Shown: positions 9,842-20,779 of the stretch, in pieces
How the letters are laid out: each line of letters opens with the position of its first letter
Numbering within the stretch: the first letter of the stretch is position 1
Assembly: GCF_900172365.1 (NCBI RefSeq)
Contig: NZ_FWFJ01000006.1
Coordinates: forward strand, 57,776-121,775
Origin: Roseovarius gaetbuli
GTDB taxonomy: Bacteria; Pseudomonadota; Alphaproteobacteria; Rhodobacterales; Rhodobacteraceae
Direction: 5' to 3'
DNA length: 64,000 bases
Notes under the pieces: generated by a model
Told to the model about the DNA's origin: nothing
Database searches by the model: none
What the model saw: the letters and a program-made list of their open reading frames with translations, nothing else
Position numbers and translations under genes: made by a program

Positions 9842-11359
9842 TTAGAGGTCCATCAGCAACCGGCGCGGATCTTCGAGCGCGTCTTTGACGCGCACGAGGA
9901 AGGTCACGGCGCCTTTGCCGTCGACGATGCGGTGGTCATAGCTGAGCGCGAGATACATCATCGGGCGGATCACCACCTGGCCGTTGATTGCCATCGGGCG
10001 GTCCTGGATCTTGTGCATGCCGAGGATACCGGATTGCGGCGGGTTCAGGATCGGCGAGGACATCAGCGAGCCGTAGACGCCACCGTTCGAGATGGTGAAG
10101 GTGCCACCCTGCATTTCGGCCATCGAAAGCTTGCCATCACGGGCGCGGGCGCCTTTCTCAGAAATGGCCTTTTCGATATCGGCAAAGCTCATCTGGTCGG
10201 CGTCGCGGATCACCGGCACCACAAGACCGGTTGGCGTGCCGGCGGCGATGCCCATGTGGACGAAGTTCTTATAGACCACATCGGTGCCGTCGATTTCGGC
10301 GTTCACCTCAGGGACCTCACGCAGGGCGTGACAGCAGGCCTTGGTGAAGAACGACATGAAGCCAAGTTTGACGCCGTGTTTCTTGTAAAACTCGTCCTTG
10401 TATTCGTTGCGCAGGGTCATCACCCCGGTCATGTCCACCTCATTATAGGTGGTGAGCATGGCGGCGGTGTTCTGGCTTTCCTTGAGGCGGCGCGCGATGG
10501 TCTGGCGCAGGCGGGTCATTTTCACGCGTTCCTCGCGCGAAGCGTCCTCGGCCGGCGAGGGCGCGCGCGGTGCGGCGGCCGCGGGGGCCGGGGCAGAGGA
10601 GGGAGCGCTTGCGGCTTTTGCGACGTCTTCTTTCATGATGCGGCCGTCGCGGCCGGTGCCGGTGACCTGATCGCGGCTGATGCTGGCTTCGGCCATCGCC
10701 TTTTTGGCCGACGGCGCGTCTTCGACGTCACGGCCCGCAGGAGGCGTGGTGTATTGTTCGCCACCAGAGCTTTTGGTGGGTTCGCTGACCTGTGCCTTTT
10801 GTTCGGCGCCCTCGCCCGAGGACAGCAGGGCAAGCTTGCCGCCGGCCTGAACGGTGTCGCCCTCATTGGCGAGGATTTCGGTCAGGACGCCGGCGGCGGG
10901 GGCGGGCACTTCGACCGAGACCTTGTCGGTTTCCAGCTCGCAGAGCATCTCATCGGCCTCGACGCTATCACCGACCTTCTTGAACCAGGTCGAAACGGTG
11001 GCCTCGGAGACGGATTCGCCAAGGGTGGGCACCATCACATCAACGCTTGCACCGCCAGAGGCGGGGGCGCTTGACGCGGGCTTCTCGGCTTTCTCGGCCT
11101 TTGAGGGCGCGCTTTTGGCCTCGCCTTCGGTGATCGTCGCCAAAAGCGCGTCGACGCCGACGGTCTCGCCCTCTTTCGCGACGATCTCGCCCATGGTGCC
11201 GGCGGCGGGGGCGGGCACTTCGACGGTGACCTTGTCGGTTTCCAGCTCGCAGAGCATTTCATCTGCGGCGACAGGATCGCCGGGTTTCTTGAACCAGGTG
11301 GCCACGGTGGCCTCGGTCACGGATTCGCCAAGCGTGGGGACGCGGACTTCGGTTGTCAT
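9842..11359 (-). CDS. sucB: 2-oxoglutarate dehydrogenase E2, dihydrolipoyl succinyltransferase
   Basis: This is the E2 core of the 2-oxoglutarate dehydrogenase complex in the TCA cycle. It has two lipoyl domains (about residues 1-77 and 104-180) with lipoyl lysines at K43 and K146 in ELETDKV. Linkers, a peripheral-subunit-binding domain (about 212-248) and the acyltransferase domain follow, ending with the catalytic SYDHRIVDG. Many SucB proteins have a single lipoyl domain (about 400 aa); the duplicated domain explains the 505 aa. The start lies 3 bases after the sucA stop. Confidence 0.96.
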   Translation of the reverse strand: MTTEVRVPTLGESVTEATVATWFKKPGDPVAADEMLCELETDKVTVEVPAPAAGTMGEIVAKEGETVGVDALLATITEGEAKSAPSKAEKAEKPASSAPASGGASVDVMVPTLGESVSEATVSTWFKKVGDSVEADEMLCELETDKVSVEVPAPAAGVLTEILANEGDTVQAGGKLALLSSGEGAEQKAQVSEPTKSSGGEQYTTPPAGRDVEDAPSAKKAMAEASISRDQVTGTGRDGRIMKEDVAKAASAPSSAPAPAAAAPRAPSPAEDASREERVKMTRLRQTIARRLKESQNTAAMLTTYNEVDMTGVMTLRNEYKDEFYKKHGVKLGFMSFFTKACCHALREVPEVNAEIDGTDVVYKNFVHMGIAAGTPTGLVVPVIRDADQMSFADIEKAISEKGARARDGKLSMAEMQGGTFTISNGGVYGSLMSSPILNPPQSGILGMHKIQDRPMAINGQVVIRPMMYLALSYDHRIVDGKGAVTFLVRVKDALEDPRRLLMDL

Positions 11360-11362
11360 GGG

Positions 11363-14323
11363 TTATTTCCCTTCGATGGTCAGCGCGGCATCGACCAGCG
11401 CTTCTTGTTGTTCTTTATGCATTTTTGCGAGGCCCGTGGCCGGCGAAGCGGCGGCCGGGCGACCGGCATAGGCGGGGCGAGAGTGCTTGGCCTTGATCCG
11501 GGTCAGCACCCATTCGATATTGGGCTCGATAAACGACCAGGCGCCCTGGTTCTTGGGCTCTTCCTGGCACCAGACCATTTCGGCGCCCTTGAAACGTTCG
11601 AGTTCCTTGACCAGCGACATTGCAGGGAACGGATAAAACTGTTCGATGCGCATCAGGTAGACATCGTCTATGCCGCGTGCGTCGCGCTCTTCCAGAAGGT
11701 CGAAGTAGACCTTGCCCGAGCACATGACGACGCGCTTGATCTTTTTGTCGGCCACAAGCTTGGTCTCGGAATTTCCGTATTGCGCATCATCCCACAGAAC
11801 CCGGTGAAAGCTTGACCCGGTGGTGAATTCCTCGGTCTTGCTGACGGCCATCTTGTGACGCAAAAGCGATTTCGGCGTCATCATGATAAGCGGCTTGCGG
11901 AAGGTGCGGTGCATCTGGCGGCGCAGGATGTGGAAATAGTTTGCCGGCGTGGTGCAATTGGCCACGATCCAGTTGTCGCCGCCGCACATGGTCAGGAACC
12001 GCTCAAGACGCGCCGAAGAGTGTTCGGGCCCTTGCCCTTCATAGCCATGCGGCAAGAGGCAGACGAGGCCGGACATGCGCAGCCATTTGCTCTCGCCGGA
12101 CGAGATGAACTGATCGAACATGATCTGGGCGCCGTTGGCGAAATCGCCAAACTGCGCCTCCCAGAGGGTCAGGGCGTTCGGCTCGGCAAGGCTATAGCCA
12201 TATTCAAAGCCCAGCACGGCGTATTCCGACAGCATCGAGTCGATGACTTCGTATTGCGCCTGCCCCTCGCGGATATTGTTGAGCGGATAGTAACGCTCTT
12301 CGTTGTCCTGATTGATCAGGCCGGAATGGCGCTGGCTAAAGGTGCCGCGGGTGCAATCCTGGCCCGAAAGACGCACGGGGAAGCCTTCGGTCATCAGCGA
12401 GCCAAAGGCCAATGCCTCGGCGGTGGCCCAGTCAAACCCGACGCCCGTCTCAAACATCTTGGCCTTGGCGTCAAGCAGGCGTTCCACGGTTTTGTGCAGC
12501 GGAAAGTCGTTGGGAGCGGTGCTTAGCGCGCGACCGACCTCGGCCATGGTTTCGGGCGAAATAGAGGTTTCGCCGCGCTCGTATTTGCCGCGATGGGCGG
12601 CAAGATCGGACCATTTCCCGTCAAGCCAGTCAGCCTTGTTGGGGCGGTATTCCTTGCCTGCCTCGAATTCATCCGCGAGATGGGATTGAAAGGCGGTCTT
12701 CATATCTTCGATCTCGCCCTCGGGGATCAGGCCGTCTTTCACAAGCCGCTCTGTATAAAGCGAAAGAGTTGTCTTTTGCTTTTTGATCTTCTTGTACATC
12801 ACCGGGTTGGTGAACATCGGCTCGTCGCCTTCGTTATGGCCAAAGCGGCGATAACAGATCAGGTCGATCACGACGTCCTTGTGGAACTTCTGGCGGAATT
12901 CGGTGGCGACGCGGGCGGCGTGAACGCAGGCCTCGGGATCATCGCCGTTGACGTGGAAAATCGGCGCCTCGACCATCAGCGCGATATCGGTGGGATAGGG
13001 CGATGAGCGCGAGAAATGCGGCGCGGTGGTAAAGCCGATCTGGTTGTTGACGACCACATGCATGGTGCCGCCGGTCTTGTGCCCCTTGAGACCCGACAGG
13101 CCAAAGCCCTCGGCGATGACGCCCTGGCCGGCAAAGGCCGCATCACCGTGCAGCAGGATCGGCAGCACACGTGTGCGGTCGGTATCGCCAAGCTGATCCT
13201 GCTTGGCGCGGACCTTGCCAAGAACGACGGGGTTTACCGCCTCAAGGTGGCTTGGGTTCGCGGTCAGCGACAGGTGAACCTTGTTGCCGTCGAATTCACG
13301 GTCGCTTGACGCACCGAGGTGGTATTTCACATCGCCCGAGCCGTCGACCTCTTCGGGCTTGAAGCTGCCGCCCTGGAATTCGTTGAAAATCGCGCGATAG
13401 GGTTTGCTCATCACGTTGGCGAGCACCGACAGGCGGCCCCGGTGGGGCATGCCGATCACGATGTCGCGCACGCCAAGCTGGCCGCCGCGCTTGATGATCT
13501 GCTCCATCGCGGGAATAAGGCTTTCGCCGCCATCCAGACCAAAGCGCTTGGTGCCCATGTATTTGACGTGCAGGTATTTCTCGAACCCTTCGGCCTCGAC
13601 CAGCTTGTTGAGGATCGCCTTGCGGCCCTCGCGGGTAAAGGTGATTTCCTTGTCATACCCCTCGATCCGCTCTTTGAGCCAGGCGGCTTGTTCGGGGTCA
13701 GAGATATGCATGTATTGAAGCGCGAAGGTGCCGCAATAGGTGCGCCGCACGATGGCAAGGATTTCGCGCATTGATGCGATCTGAAGGCCAAGCACGTTGT
13801 CGATAAAGATCGGGCGATCCATGTCGGTTTCGGTGAAGCCGTAGGATTTGGGGTCAAGCTCTGGGCGGGTCGACTGTTCGCGCAGGCCGAGCGGATCAAG
13901 ATCGGCGGCGAGATGGCCACGGATGCGATAGGCGCGGATCAGCATGAGGGCGCGCACAGAATCAAGCACGGCGCGTTTGACGTCTTCATCGGTAAGCTTG
14001 ATGCCCTTTTCACCGGCTTTGGCGGCGATCTTCTTGCCGGCATCCTTGGCCTCTGGTGCGGCGGGATATTCGCCGGTCAGCGCGCTGGTCAGGTCGTCGT
14101 TGGGCACAGGCGGCCAATCGGCACGCGCCCATGACGGGCCAGCGGCCTCGGCCCGGACATCATCCTCACCGTCGCCCAATTGGTCGAAAAACGTCTTCCA
14201 CGCCTCATCGACCGCATTCGGGTCATTGGCATAGCGCGCGTAAAGCTGTTCGAGATATTCGGCATTATGCCCCTGCATGAAGCTTGAGGCATGGAACTGG
14301 TCGTTGGAGGATTGATCGGTCAT
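11363..14323 (-). CDS. sucA: 2-oxoglutarate dehydrogenase E1
   Basis: This thiamine-diphosphate decarboxylase component of the 2-oxoglutarate dehydrogenase complex is 986 aa, the usual length. The N-terminal segment (HNAEYLEQLYARYANDP) is the E2/E3-contact tail. The HRGRLSVLANV and HGDAAFAGQG blocks and the GYEGQGPEHSSARLERFL block of the active-site region are intact. It is translationally adjacent to sucB and lies downstream of sucD. Confidence 0.97.
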   Translation of the reverse strand: MTDQSSNDQFHASSFMQGHNAEYLEQLYARYANDPNAVDEAWKTFFDQLGDGEDDVRAEAAGPSWARADWPPVPNDDLTSALTGEYPAAPEAKDAGKKIAAKAGEKGIKLTDEDVKRAVLDSVRALMLIRAYRIRGHLAADLDPLGLREQSTRPELDPKSYGFTETDMDRPIFIDNVLGLQIASMREILAIVRRTYCGTFALQYMHISDPEQAAWLKERIEGYDKEITFTREGRKAILNKLVEAEGFEKYLHVKYMGTKRFGLDGGESLIPAMEQIIKRGGQLGVRDIVIGMPHRGRLSVLANVMSKPYRAIFNEFQGGSFKPEEVDGSGDVKYHLGASSDREFDGNKVHLSLTANPSHLEAVNPVVLGKVRAKQDQLGDTDRTRVLPILLHGDAAFAGQGVIAEGFGLSGLKGHKTGGTMHVVVNNQIGFTTAPHFSRSSPYPTDIALMVEAPIFHVNGDDPEACVHAARVATEFRQKFHKDVVIDLICYRRFGHNEGDEPMFTNPVMYKKIKKQKTTLSLYTERLVKDGLIPEGEIEDMKTAFQSHLADEFEAGKEYRPNKADWLDGKWSDLAAHRGKYERGETSISPETMAEVGRALSTAPNDFPLHKTVERLLDAKAKMFETGVGFDWATAEALAFGSLMTEGFPVRLSGQDCTRGTFSQRHSGLINQDNEERYYPLNNIREGQAQYEVIDSMLSEYAVLGFEYGYSLAEPNALTLWEAQFGDFANGAQIMFDQFISSGESKWLRMSGLVCLLPHGYEGQGPEHSSARLERFLTMCGGDNWIVANCTTPANYFHILRRQMHRTFRKPLIMMTPKSLLRHKMAVSKTEEFTTGSSFHRVLWDDAQYGNSETKLVADKKIKRVVMCSGKVYFDLLEERDARGIDDVYLMRIEQFYPFPAMSLVKELERFKGAEMVWCQEEPKNQGAWSFIEPNIEWVLTRIKAKHSRPAYAGRPAAASPATGLAKMHKEQQEALVDAALTIEGK

Positions 14324-14402
14324 CTCTGGTTCTCCCTGAAGGCGCGCGCCCGGATGTGGTAGGGCGCGCCCCGGTCATGATGCCGGGACGCGCCGAAGGG
14401 TC

Positions 14403-15284
14403 TTAGCCAATCGCCTCAAGCACGGCTTCGCCGAGACCTGCGGGGCTTTCGGCGACGACGATACCGGCGGCTTTCATGGCCTCGATCTTGTCATCTGCGC
14501 CGCCTTTGCCGCCCGCCACGATGGCACCGGCATGGCCCATGCGACGGCCCGGAGGAGCGGTGCGGCCAGCGATGAAACCAGCGGTCGGTTTCCAGCGGCC
14601 GCGCTTTTTCTCGTCAGCGAGGAACTGTGCGGCTTCTTCTTCGGCGGAGCCGCCGATTTCGCCGATCATGATGATCGACTGGGTCTCGTCATCGGCCAGG
14701 AACCATTCAAGCACGTCGATATGCTCGGTGCCCTTGATCGGGTCGCCGCCGATGCCGACGCAGGTCGATTGGCCAAGGCCCACATCGGTGGTCTGTTTGA
14801 CCGCCTCATAGGTCAGCGTGCCCGAGCGCGACACAACACCGACGCTGCCGCGTTTGTGGATGTGGCCGGGCATGATGCCGATCTTGCAGGCGTCAGGCGT
14901 GATGATACCGGGGCAGTTGGGCCCGATCAGGCGGCTTTTGCTGCCTTCCAGCGCGCGCTTGACGCGCATCATGTCAAGCACCGGGATGCCTTCGGTGATG
15001 CAAACGATAAGCTCCATTTCGGCGTCGATCGCCTCGAGGATCGAATCGGCGGCAAAGGGCGGCGGCACGTAGATAACAGAGGCGTTGGCCTCGGTCACAT
15101 GCTTGGCCTCATGGACCGAGTTGAAGACCGGCAGGTCAAGATGGGTGCTGCCACCCTTGCCGGGGGTCACGCCGCCGACCATCTTGGTGCCATAGGCGAT
15201 CGCCTGTTCGGAGTGGAATGTGCCCTGCGAGCCGGTGAGGCCCTGACAGATCACCTTGGTGTTTTCGTTTACGAGGACTGCCAT
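14403..15284 (-). CDS. sucD: Succinyl-CoA synthetase alpha subunit
   Basis: The alpha subunit binds CoA and carries the phosphohistidine of the ADP-forming succinyl-CoA ligase. The CoA-binding Rossmann part is N-terminal, [10 protein letters not shown] follows, and the active-site His lies in [16 protein letters not shown]. The start is [10 protein letters not shown] at 15284, with AAGGAGA upstream; the frame's 14 extra residues overlap the ribosome-binding site. It is 293 aa, normal for the family. Confidence 0.96.
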   Translation of the reverse strand: MAVLVNENTKVICQGLTGSQGTFHSEQAIAYGTKMVGGVTPGKGGSTHLDLPVFNSVHEAKHVTEANASVIYVPPPFAADSILEAIDAEMELIVCITEGIPVLDMMRVKRALEGSKSRLIGPNCPGIITPDACKIGIMPGHIHKRGSVGVVSRSGTLTYEAVKQTTDVGLGQSTCVGIGGDPIKGTEHIDVLEWFLADDETQSIIMIGEIGGSAEEEAAQFLADEKKRGRWKPTAGFIAGRTAPPGRRMGHAGAIVAGGKGGADDKIEAMKAAGIVVAESPAGLGEAVLEAIG

Positions 15285-15316
15285 TTTGGCGTTCTCCTTA
15301 AATAATTCGTGGGGAA

Positions 15317-15337
15317 GGTGCGCCATGAATGCGCACC
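15317..15337. repeat. Hairpin repeat between sucC and sucD
   Basis: GGTGCGC (15317-15323) pairs with GCGCACC (15331-15337) across a 7-nt CATGAAT loop, followed by CTACGG. The GGTGCGCATTCATGGCGCACC type of element is a recurrent intergenic repeat in this family. It sits within an operon, so it may tune the relative sucC and sucD message levels. Confidence 0.5.
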
Positions 15338-15345
15338 CTACGGGA

Positions 15346-16539
<1,194 letters not shown>

Positions 16540-16637
16540 GAAATTGTCCCGTTTTGCTACGATTGGAACAGGTATAGGCATATATTTAAGGGCGTATTAA
16601 ACGGTTTCTTCCGAATTGCAGCTTTTTCGGCAATTTT

Positions 16638-16684
16638 TCCGGATTTGTGATCACAGGATTAAAACGTGTGATCACAAATCCGGA
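16638..16684. promoter_or_regulatory. 18-bp perfect inverted repeat with tandem TGTGATCACA palindromes
   Basis: Arms 16638-16655 and 16667-16684 are perfectly complementary with an 11-nt spacer. Each arm contains the 10-bp palindrome TGTGATCACA (16646-16655 and 16667-16676), and the two palindromes are 21 bp apart, two helical turns. The site is about 100-145 bases upstream of sucC. There is no T-tract after it, so it looks like a dimer-of-dimers operator rather than a terminator. GntR- and Crp-type regulators use sites of this shape; the actual protein is unknown. Confidence 0.65.
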
Positions 16685-16703
16685 TTGGACCGACCGCAGA
16701 GGC

Positions 16704-16738
16704 CAAAAAGAATCGGGGCCGGATGTGATCCGGCCCCG
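16704..16738 (-). terminator. Intrinsic terminator of mdh
   Basis: A perfect 11-bp stem (16714-16724 with 16728-16738) has a 3-nt loop and is followed on the minus strand by ATTCTTTTT. It begins 24 bases after the mdh stop. It separates mdh transcription from the sucC operator region, which implies that sucC has its own promoter. Confidence 0.9.
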
Positions 16739-16761
16739 TTCGATACTGTGGTTTATGGCGA

Positions 16762-17763
<1,002 letters not shown>

Positions 17764-17877
17764 CTAGTCCTATTTTCTGTCGCTGGCAAGGGTGCTGCAA
17801 CGCGGCAAAAAGGGATGTCCGGGGTGTCGCACCGGCCTCCGGGTGGCTAAAGTGTTTGTGGCAGAGGGATTTACGGG

Positions 17878-18633
17878 ATGCAGACCATGGGGCTTGAAGT
17901 CTTTGCGATTGGTGTCTTTGCGGCGCTTTTCGCGGGTATTTCCAAGGGTGGATTCGGCTCTGGTGCGGCGTTTGCGGGGGCGGCGATTCTGGCGATCGTG
18001 ATTTCGCCCGGCGTAGCGCTCGGGCTCATGCTGCCAATCCTGATGTTGATTGATCTGGCCAGTTTGCGCGCCTACTGGCGGCAATGGAGCGGTCGCGATG
18101 CGGCGCTGCTTGTGGTCGGTGGGCTGCCGGGGGTCGCGCTTGGGGTGGTTCTGCTTCAACGCACCGATGCGGATGTGTTGCGGCTGTTGATCGGGGGAAT
18201 CGCGATTGGCTTCGTGCTCTGGCAGCTTGCCATGCGGGCCGGTCTCCGGCGCCGCTCAACAAGGCCGATGCCGGTTTGGGGCGGGGCGCTGGCCGGGATG
18301 GTCGCCGGATTCACCAGCTTTGTCAGCCATGCCGGCGGGCCACCGGCCGCCGTGTACCTCTTGTCGCGCGGTCTTGACAAAACCCGCTATCAGGCGACGA
18401 CGGTGCTTGTCTTCTGGGCGCTCAACATGGCCAAGGCGGTGCCCTATGCGATGCTGGGCCTGTTCACCCGCGACACGCTGCTGTTTGCTCTGGCGCTGGC
18501 GCCCTTCGCGCTTTTGGGGGCCTGGATCGGCGTGCGCGCGCACCGGCGGGTGCCGGAGCGCGTGTTTTTCGCCATCACCTATATCCTGCTGGTCGTGACC
18601 GGGGTCAAACTTGTCTGGGACGGTCTAAGCTAG
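17878..18633 (+). CDS. Sulfite exporter TauE/SafE family (TSUP) membrane protein
   Basis: This is an eight-helix-type permease of 251 aa with the two half-repeats of the TSUP family (first helix GISKGGFGSGAAF, second half GFTSFVSHAGGPP). TSUP proteins export sulfite, sulfoacetate or other organosulfur anions; the substrate here is not determinable. An ATG at 17887 is an alternative start. Its stop overlaps the stop of the convergent minus-strand gene by 4 bases. Confidence 0.85.
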   Translation: MQTMGLEVFAIGVFAALFAGISKGGFGSGAAFAGAAILAIVISPGVALGLMLPILMLIDLASLRAYWRQWSGRDAALLVVGGLPGVALGVVLLQRTDADVLRLLIGGIAIGFVLWQLAMRAGLRRRSTRPMPVWGGALAGMVAGFTSFVSHAGGPPAAVYLLSRGLDKTRYQATTVLVFWALNMAKAVPYAMLGLFTRDTLLFALALAPFALLGAWIGVRAHRRVPERVFFAITYILLVVTGVKLVWDGLS

Positions 18634-18944
18634 GCGTCATTGCCAAGGGCGGGCAGGCTCTCTGCCATCGCCTCGAAGGCCTGACCGCTGGCGACAAGGC
18701 AGGTGATGCCATTGGTGCCGGTCACGGTGATCGTCCAACTGCCGGATTTGTCCGAGGCGAAGACCTCGATCACGGCATTATTGGCGCCAAGCCCCATGGA
18801 TTGCCGGGTTTCTCCGTAAGAACTTGCCAGCCGTTCGACAACGGCGTCACGCGGGGCACAGTTCGCGGCTTGCGCAAGCGCCGGGCCGGTCAACAGCATC
18901 AGGGCCGCAGTGGCGCCTGTCAGCAATCGTTTGATCATCGTCAT
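18630..18944 (-). CDS. Small periplasmic protein, conserved hypothetical
   Basis: This protein is 104 aa and begins MTMIKRLLTGATAALMLLTG, a Sec signal ending near ALAQA. The mature part is about 80 residues with two cysteines (NCAPRD and ITCLVAS) that could form a disulfide. An AGGAAAGG ribosome site precedes the ATG at 18944. I recognise no characterised family; similar small exported proteins occur in Rhodobacteraceae. Confidence 0.7.
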   Translation of the reverse strand: MTMIKRLLTGATAALMLLTGPALAQAANCAPRDAVVERLASSYGETRQSMGLGANNAVIEVFASDKSGSWTITVTGTNGITCLVASGQAFEAMAESLPALGNDA

Positions 18945-19155
18945 AGCCTTTCCTGTGGTGTGGTCCCTGCCGTCACAGCTGAAGGATGCCGACTCAGGCG
19001 TGAAAAGATGGTTAATGGAGCGCACCGAGGCCTTTTACGGGGTGAAAAGTGATCAATTGCTGCAATGCGGCGATAAAGTGCTTGAACATTTCCACCGAAA
19101 AATGCCATTCCTGCGCAAGATTATTACAAAATAGAATCCACGCGAGGGCAGATCC

Positions 19156-20016
19156 ATGGACAGCAGCATGCACCCCTACCGTTCGGTGCTTTACATTCCC
19201 GGCTCGAAAGAGCGCGCGTTGGACAAGGCCCGAAGCCTTCCCACCGACGCCATCATCTTTGATCTTGAGGATGCCGTTGCCCCCGATGCCAAGGCCGAGG
19301 CGCGCCACCTTCTTGTCGCGGCGCTGCGCCAGGGCGGCTATGGCAAACGCTCCAAGATTGTGCGCATCAACGCGCTGACCACCGAATGGGGGCTGGAAGA
19401 TGCCCGCGCGCTGCGCGATGCGGGAGCGGATGCGATCCTGTTGCCCAAGGTCAATACATCGTCTGACATCGACAACCTGTCGGATGTGATTGGCAGCGAC
19501 CTGCCGATCTGGACGATGATGGAAACCCCGGTAAGCGTGTTCAACGCCCGCGAAATCGCGTCGCACGCGCAGGTGGCCGGGCTTGTGGCGGGGACCAATG
19601 ATCTGACCAAGGATCTTGGCTGTCGCGCCCGCGCGGATCGTCTTCCGCTTATGATGGCGTTGCAGATGATCGTGATGGCGGCGCGCGCCGCGCGTATCGT
19701 TGCGGTGGACGGGGTTTACAACCGGTTCCGTGACGGCGATGGCCTCAAGGCGGAATGCGAGCAGGGCCGCGATCTTGGGTTTGACGGCAAGACCCTGATC
19801 CACCCGGCGCAGGTCGAGATTGCCAATACCGCCTTTGCCCCGACCAATTCCGAGATTGAACTGGCCGCGCGCCAGATCGCCGCCTATGAAGAAAGCCGCG
19901 CCTCGGGTCAGGGGATCGCGGTTGTCGACGGGCAGATCGTCGAGAACCTGCATGTTGTGGCAGCGCAGCGTATCCAGGCCAAGGCGCAGGCAATTGCGGA
20001 AATGGCAGCGGAGTAA
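19156..20016 (+). CDS. mcl2: HpcH/HpaI-family CoA ester lyase, probable (3S)-malyl-CoA thioesterase
   Basis: This is a CitE-like TIM-barrel protein: RSVLYIPGSKERALDKA at the N-terminus, DLEDAV metal-binding segment, MMETP and GTNDLTKDLG further on, and GFDGKTLIHPAQ near the end. At 286 aa it fits the shorter Mcl2 (malyl-CoA thioesterase) better than the roughly 318-aa Mcl1 lyase. The mesaconyl-CoA hydratase gene three positions downstream places it in the ethylmalonyl-CoA pathway, where Mcl2 hydrolyses malyl-CoA to malate. Mcl1-type lyase activity cannot be excluded from sequence alone. Confidence 0.82.
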   Translation: MDSSMHPYRSVLYIPGSKERALDKARSLPTDAIIFDLEDAVAPDAKAEARHLLVAALRQGGYGKRSKIVRINALTTEWGLEDARALRDAGADAILLPKVNTSSDIDNLSDVIGSDLPIWTMMETPVSVFNAREIASHAQVAGLVAGTNDLTKDLGCRARADRLPLMMALQMIVMAARAARIVAVDGVYNRFRDGDGLKAECEQGRDLGFDGKTLIHPAQVEIANTAFAPTNSEIELAARQIAAYEESRASGQGIAVVDGQIVENLHVVAAQRIQAKAQAIAEMAAE

Positions 20017-20022
20017 CCTGCG

Positions 20023-20568
20023 ATGATTTATCTGATCCTTGGTCTCGCCCTCTGGGTGGCGGCGCATCTTTTCAAACGTGTGGCCCCCGATCTTCGGGCG
20101 CAGATGGGCAATGTCGGCAAGGCCGTGGTTGCGTTTGGCATTCTGGCCGGTCTTGGCCTGATGATCCTTGGGTATAAACAGGCCGAGGTCGTCAACCTGT
20201 GGTACCCGCCGACATGGGCGGTGCATGTCAACAACCTTTTGATGCTGGTGGCGGTGTTCGTCTACGGGATGAGCGCGACGACGGGCCGCTTGCGCGGTCG
20301 CATGCGCCATCCGCAGCTGACGGCGGTCAAGATCTGGGCGGTGGCGCACCTGCTGGTCAATGGCGATCTGGCCTCGGTTGTCCTGTTCGGCGGCATGCTG
20401 ATCTGGGCGGTGCTTGAGGTGATCGTAATCAACCGCTCGCAGGATTGGGATCGCCCCGCGCCGGGCCCGGCGAAAAAGGATATCATCCTGGTGATCATCA
20501 CGCTGGTCATGTTCGTCGTGATTGCGGGCATTCACATGTGGCTTGGCGTGCGGCCGTTTCCGGGGTGA
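20023..20568 (+). CDS. NnrU family membrane protein
   Basis: This 181-aa protein has about five hydrophobic segments and the NnrU hallmark RHPQLTAVKIWAVAHLLVNG near residues 95-114. NnrU was first linked to nitric-oxide and denitrification gene clusters and is related to isoprenoid/carotenoid isomerases of the Z-ISO type. No denitrification gene is nearby; it sits between mcl2 (6-base gap) and a small DUF1737 gene, so its link to the ethylmalonyl-CoA genes is positional only. Confidence 0.85.
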   Translation: MIYLILGLALWVAAHLFKRVAPDLRAQMGNVGKAVVAFGILAGLGLMILGYKQAEVVNLWYPPTWAVHVNNLLMLVAVFVYGMSATTGRLRGRMRHPQLTAVKIWAVAHLLVNGDLASVVLFGGMLIWAVLEVIVINRSQDWDRPAPGPAKKDIILVIITLVMFVVIAGIHMWLGVRPFPG

Positions 20569-20573
20569 AGCTT

Positions 20574-20777
20574 ATGAAGCTCTATCGTTTTCTCTCGGCC
20601 GATGACACGTCGGAGTTTTGCCACAAGGTCACCCAAGCGCTGAACAAGGGCTGGGTGCTGCAGGGCGATCCGACCTATGCCTATGACCACGCCAAGGGCG
20701 TCATGCGCTGTGGTCAGGCGGTGGTGAAAGAGACCGAGGGCACCTATACGCCCGACATCAAGCTAGGAGAGCAGTAA
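20574..20777 (+). CDS. DUF1737 small protein
   Basis: This 67-aa protein starts MKLYRFLSADDTSEFC, with a central helix-like HKVTQALNKGWVLQGDPTY typical of the DUF1737 fold. It starts 5 bases after the nnrU stop and ends 2 bases before mch, so it is part of the mcl2-nnrU-DUF1737-mch operon. It has no known function; its position suggests an accessory role or simple hitch-hiking. Confidence 0.8.
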   Translation: MKLYRFLSADDTSEFCHKVTQALNKGWVLQGDPTYAYDHAKGVMRCGQAVVKETEGTYTPDIKLGEQ

Positions 20778-20779
20778 GC

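Noticed and set aside
9443..11074. 543-codon plus-strand frame across sucB
   Set aside because: It is an antisense shadow of sucB; the translation is His/Arg/Gly-rich with no domain, as expected from the high GC.
19012..20535. 507-codon minus-strand frame across mcl2 and nnrU
   Set aside because: Antisense shadow; composition (His, Arg, Asp rich) is typical of reversed coding DNA.
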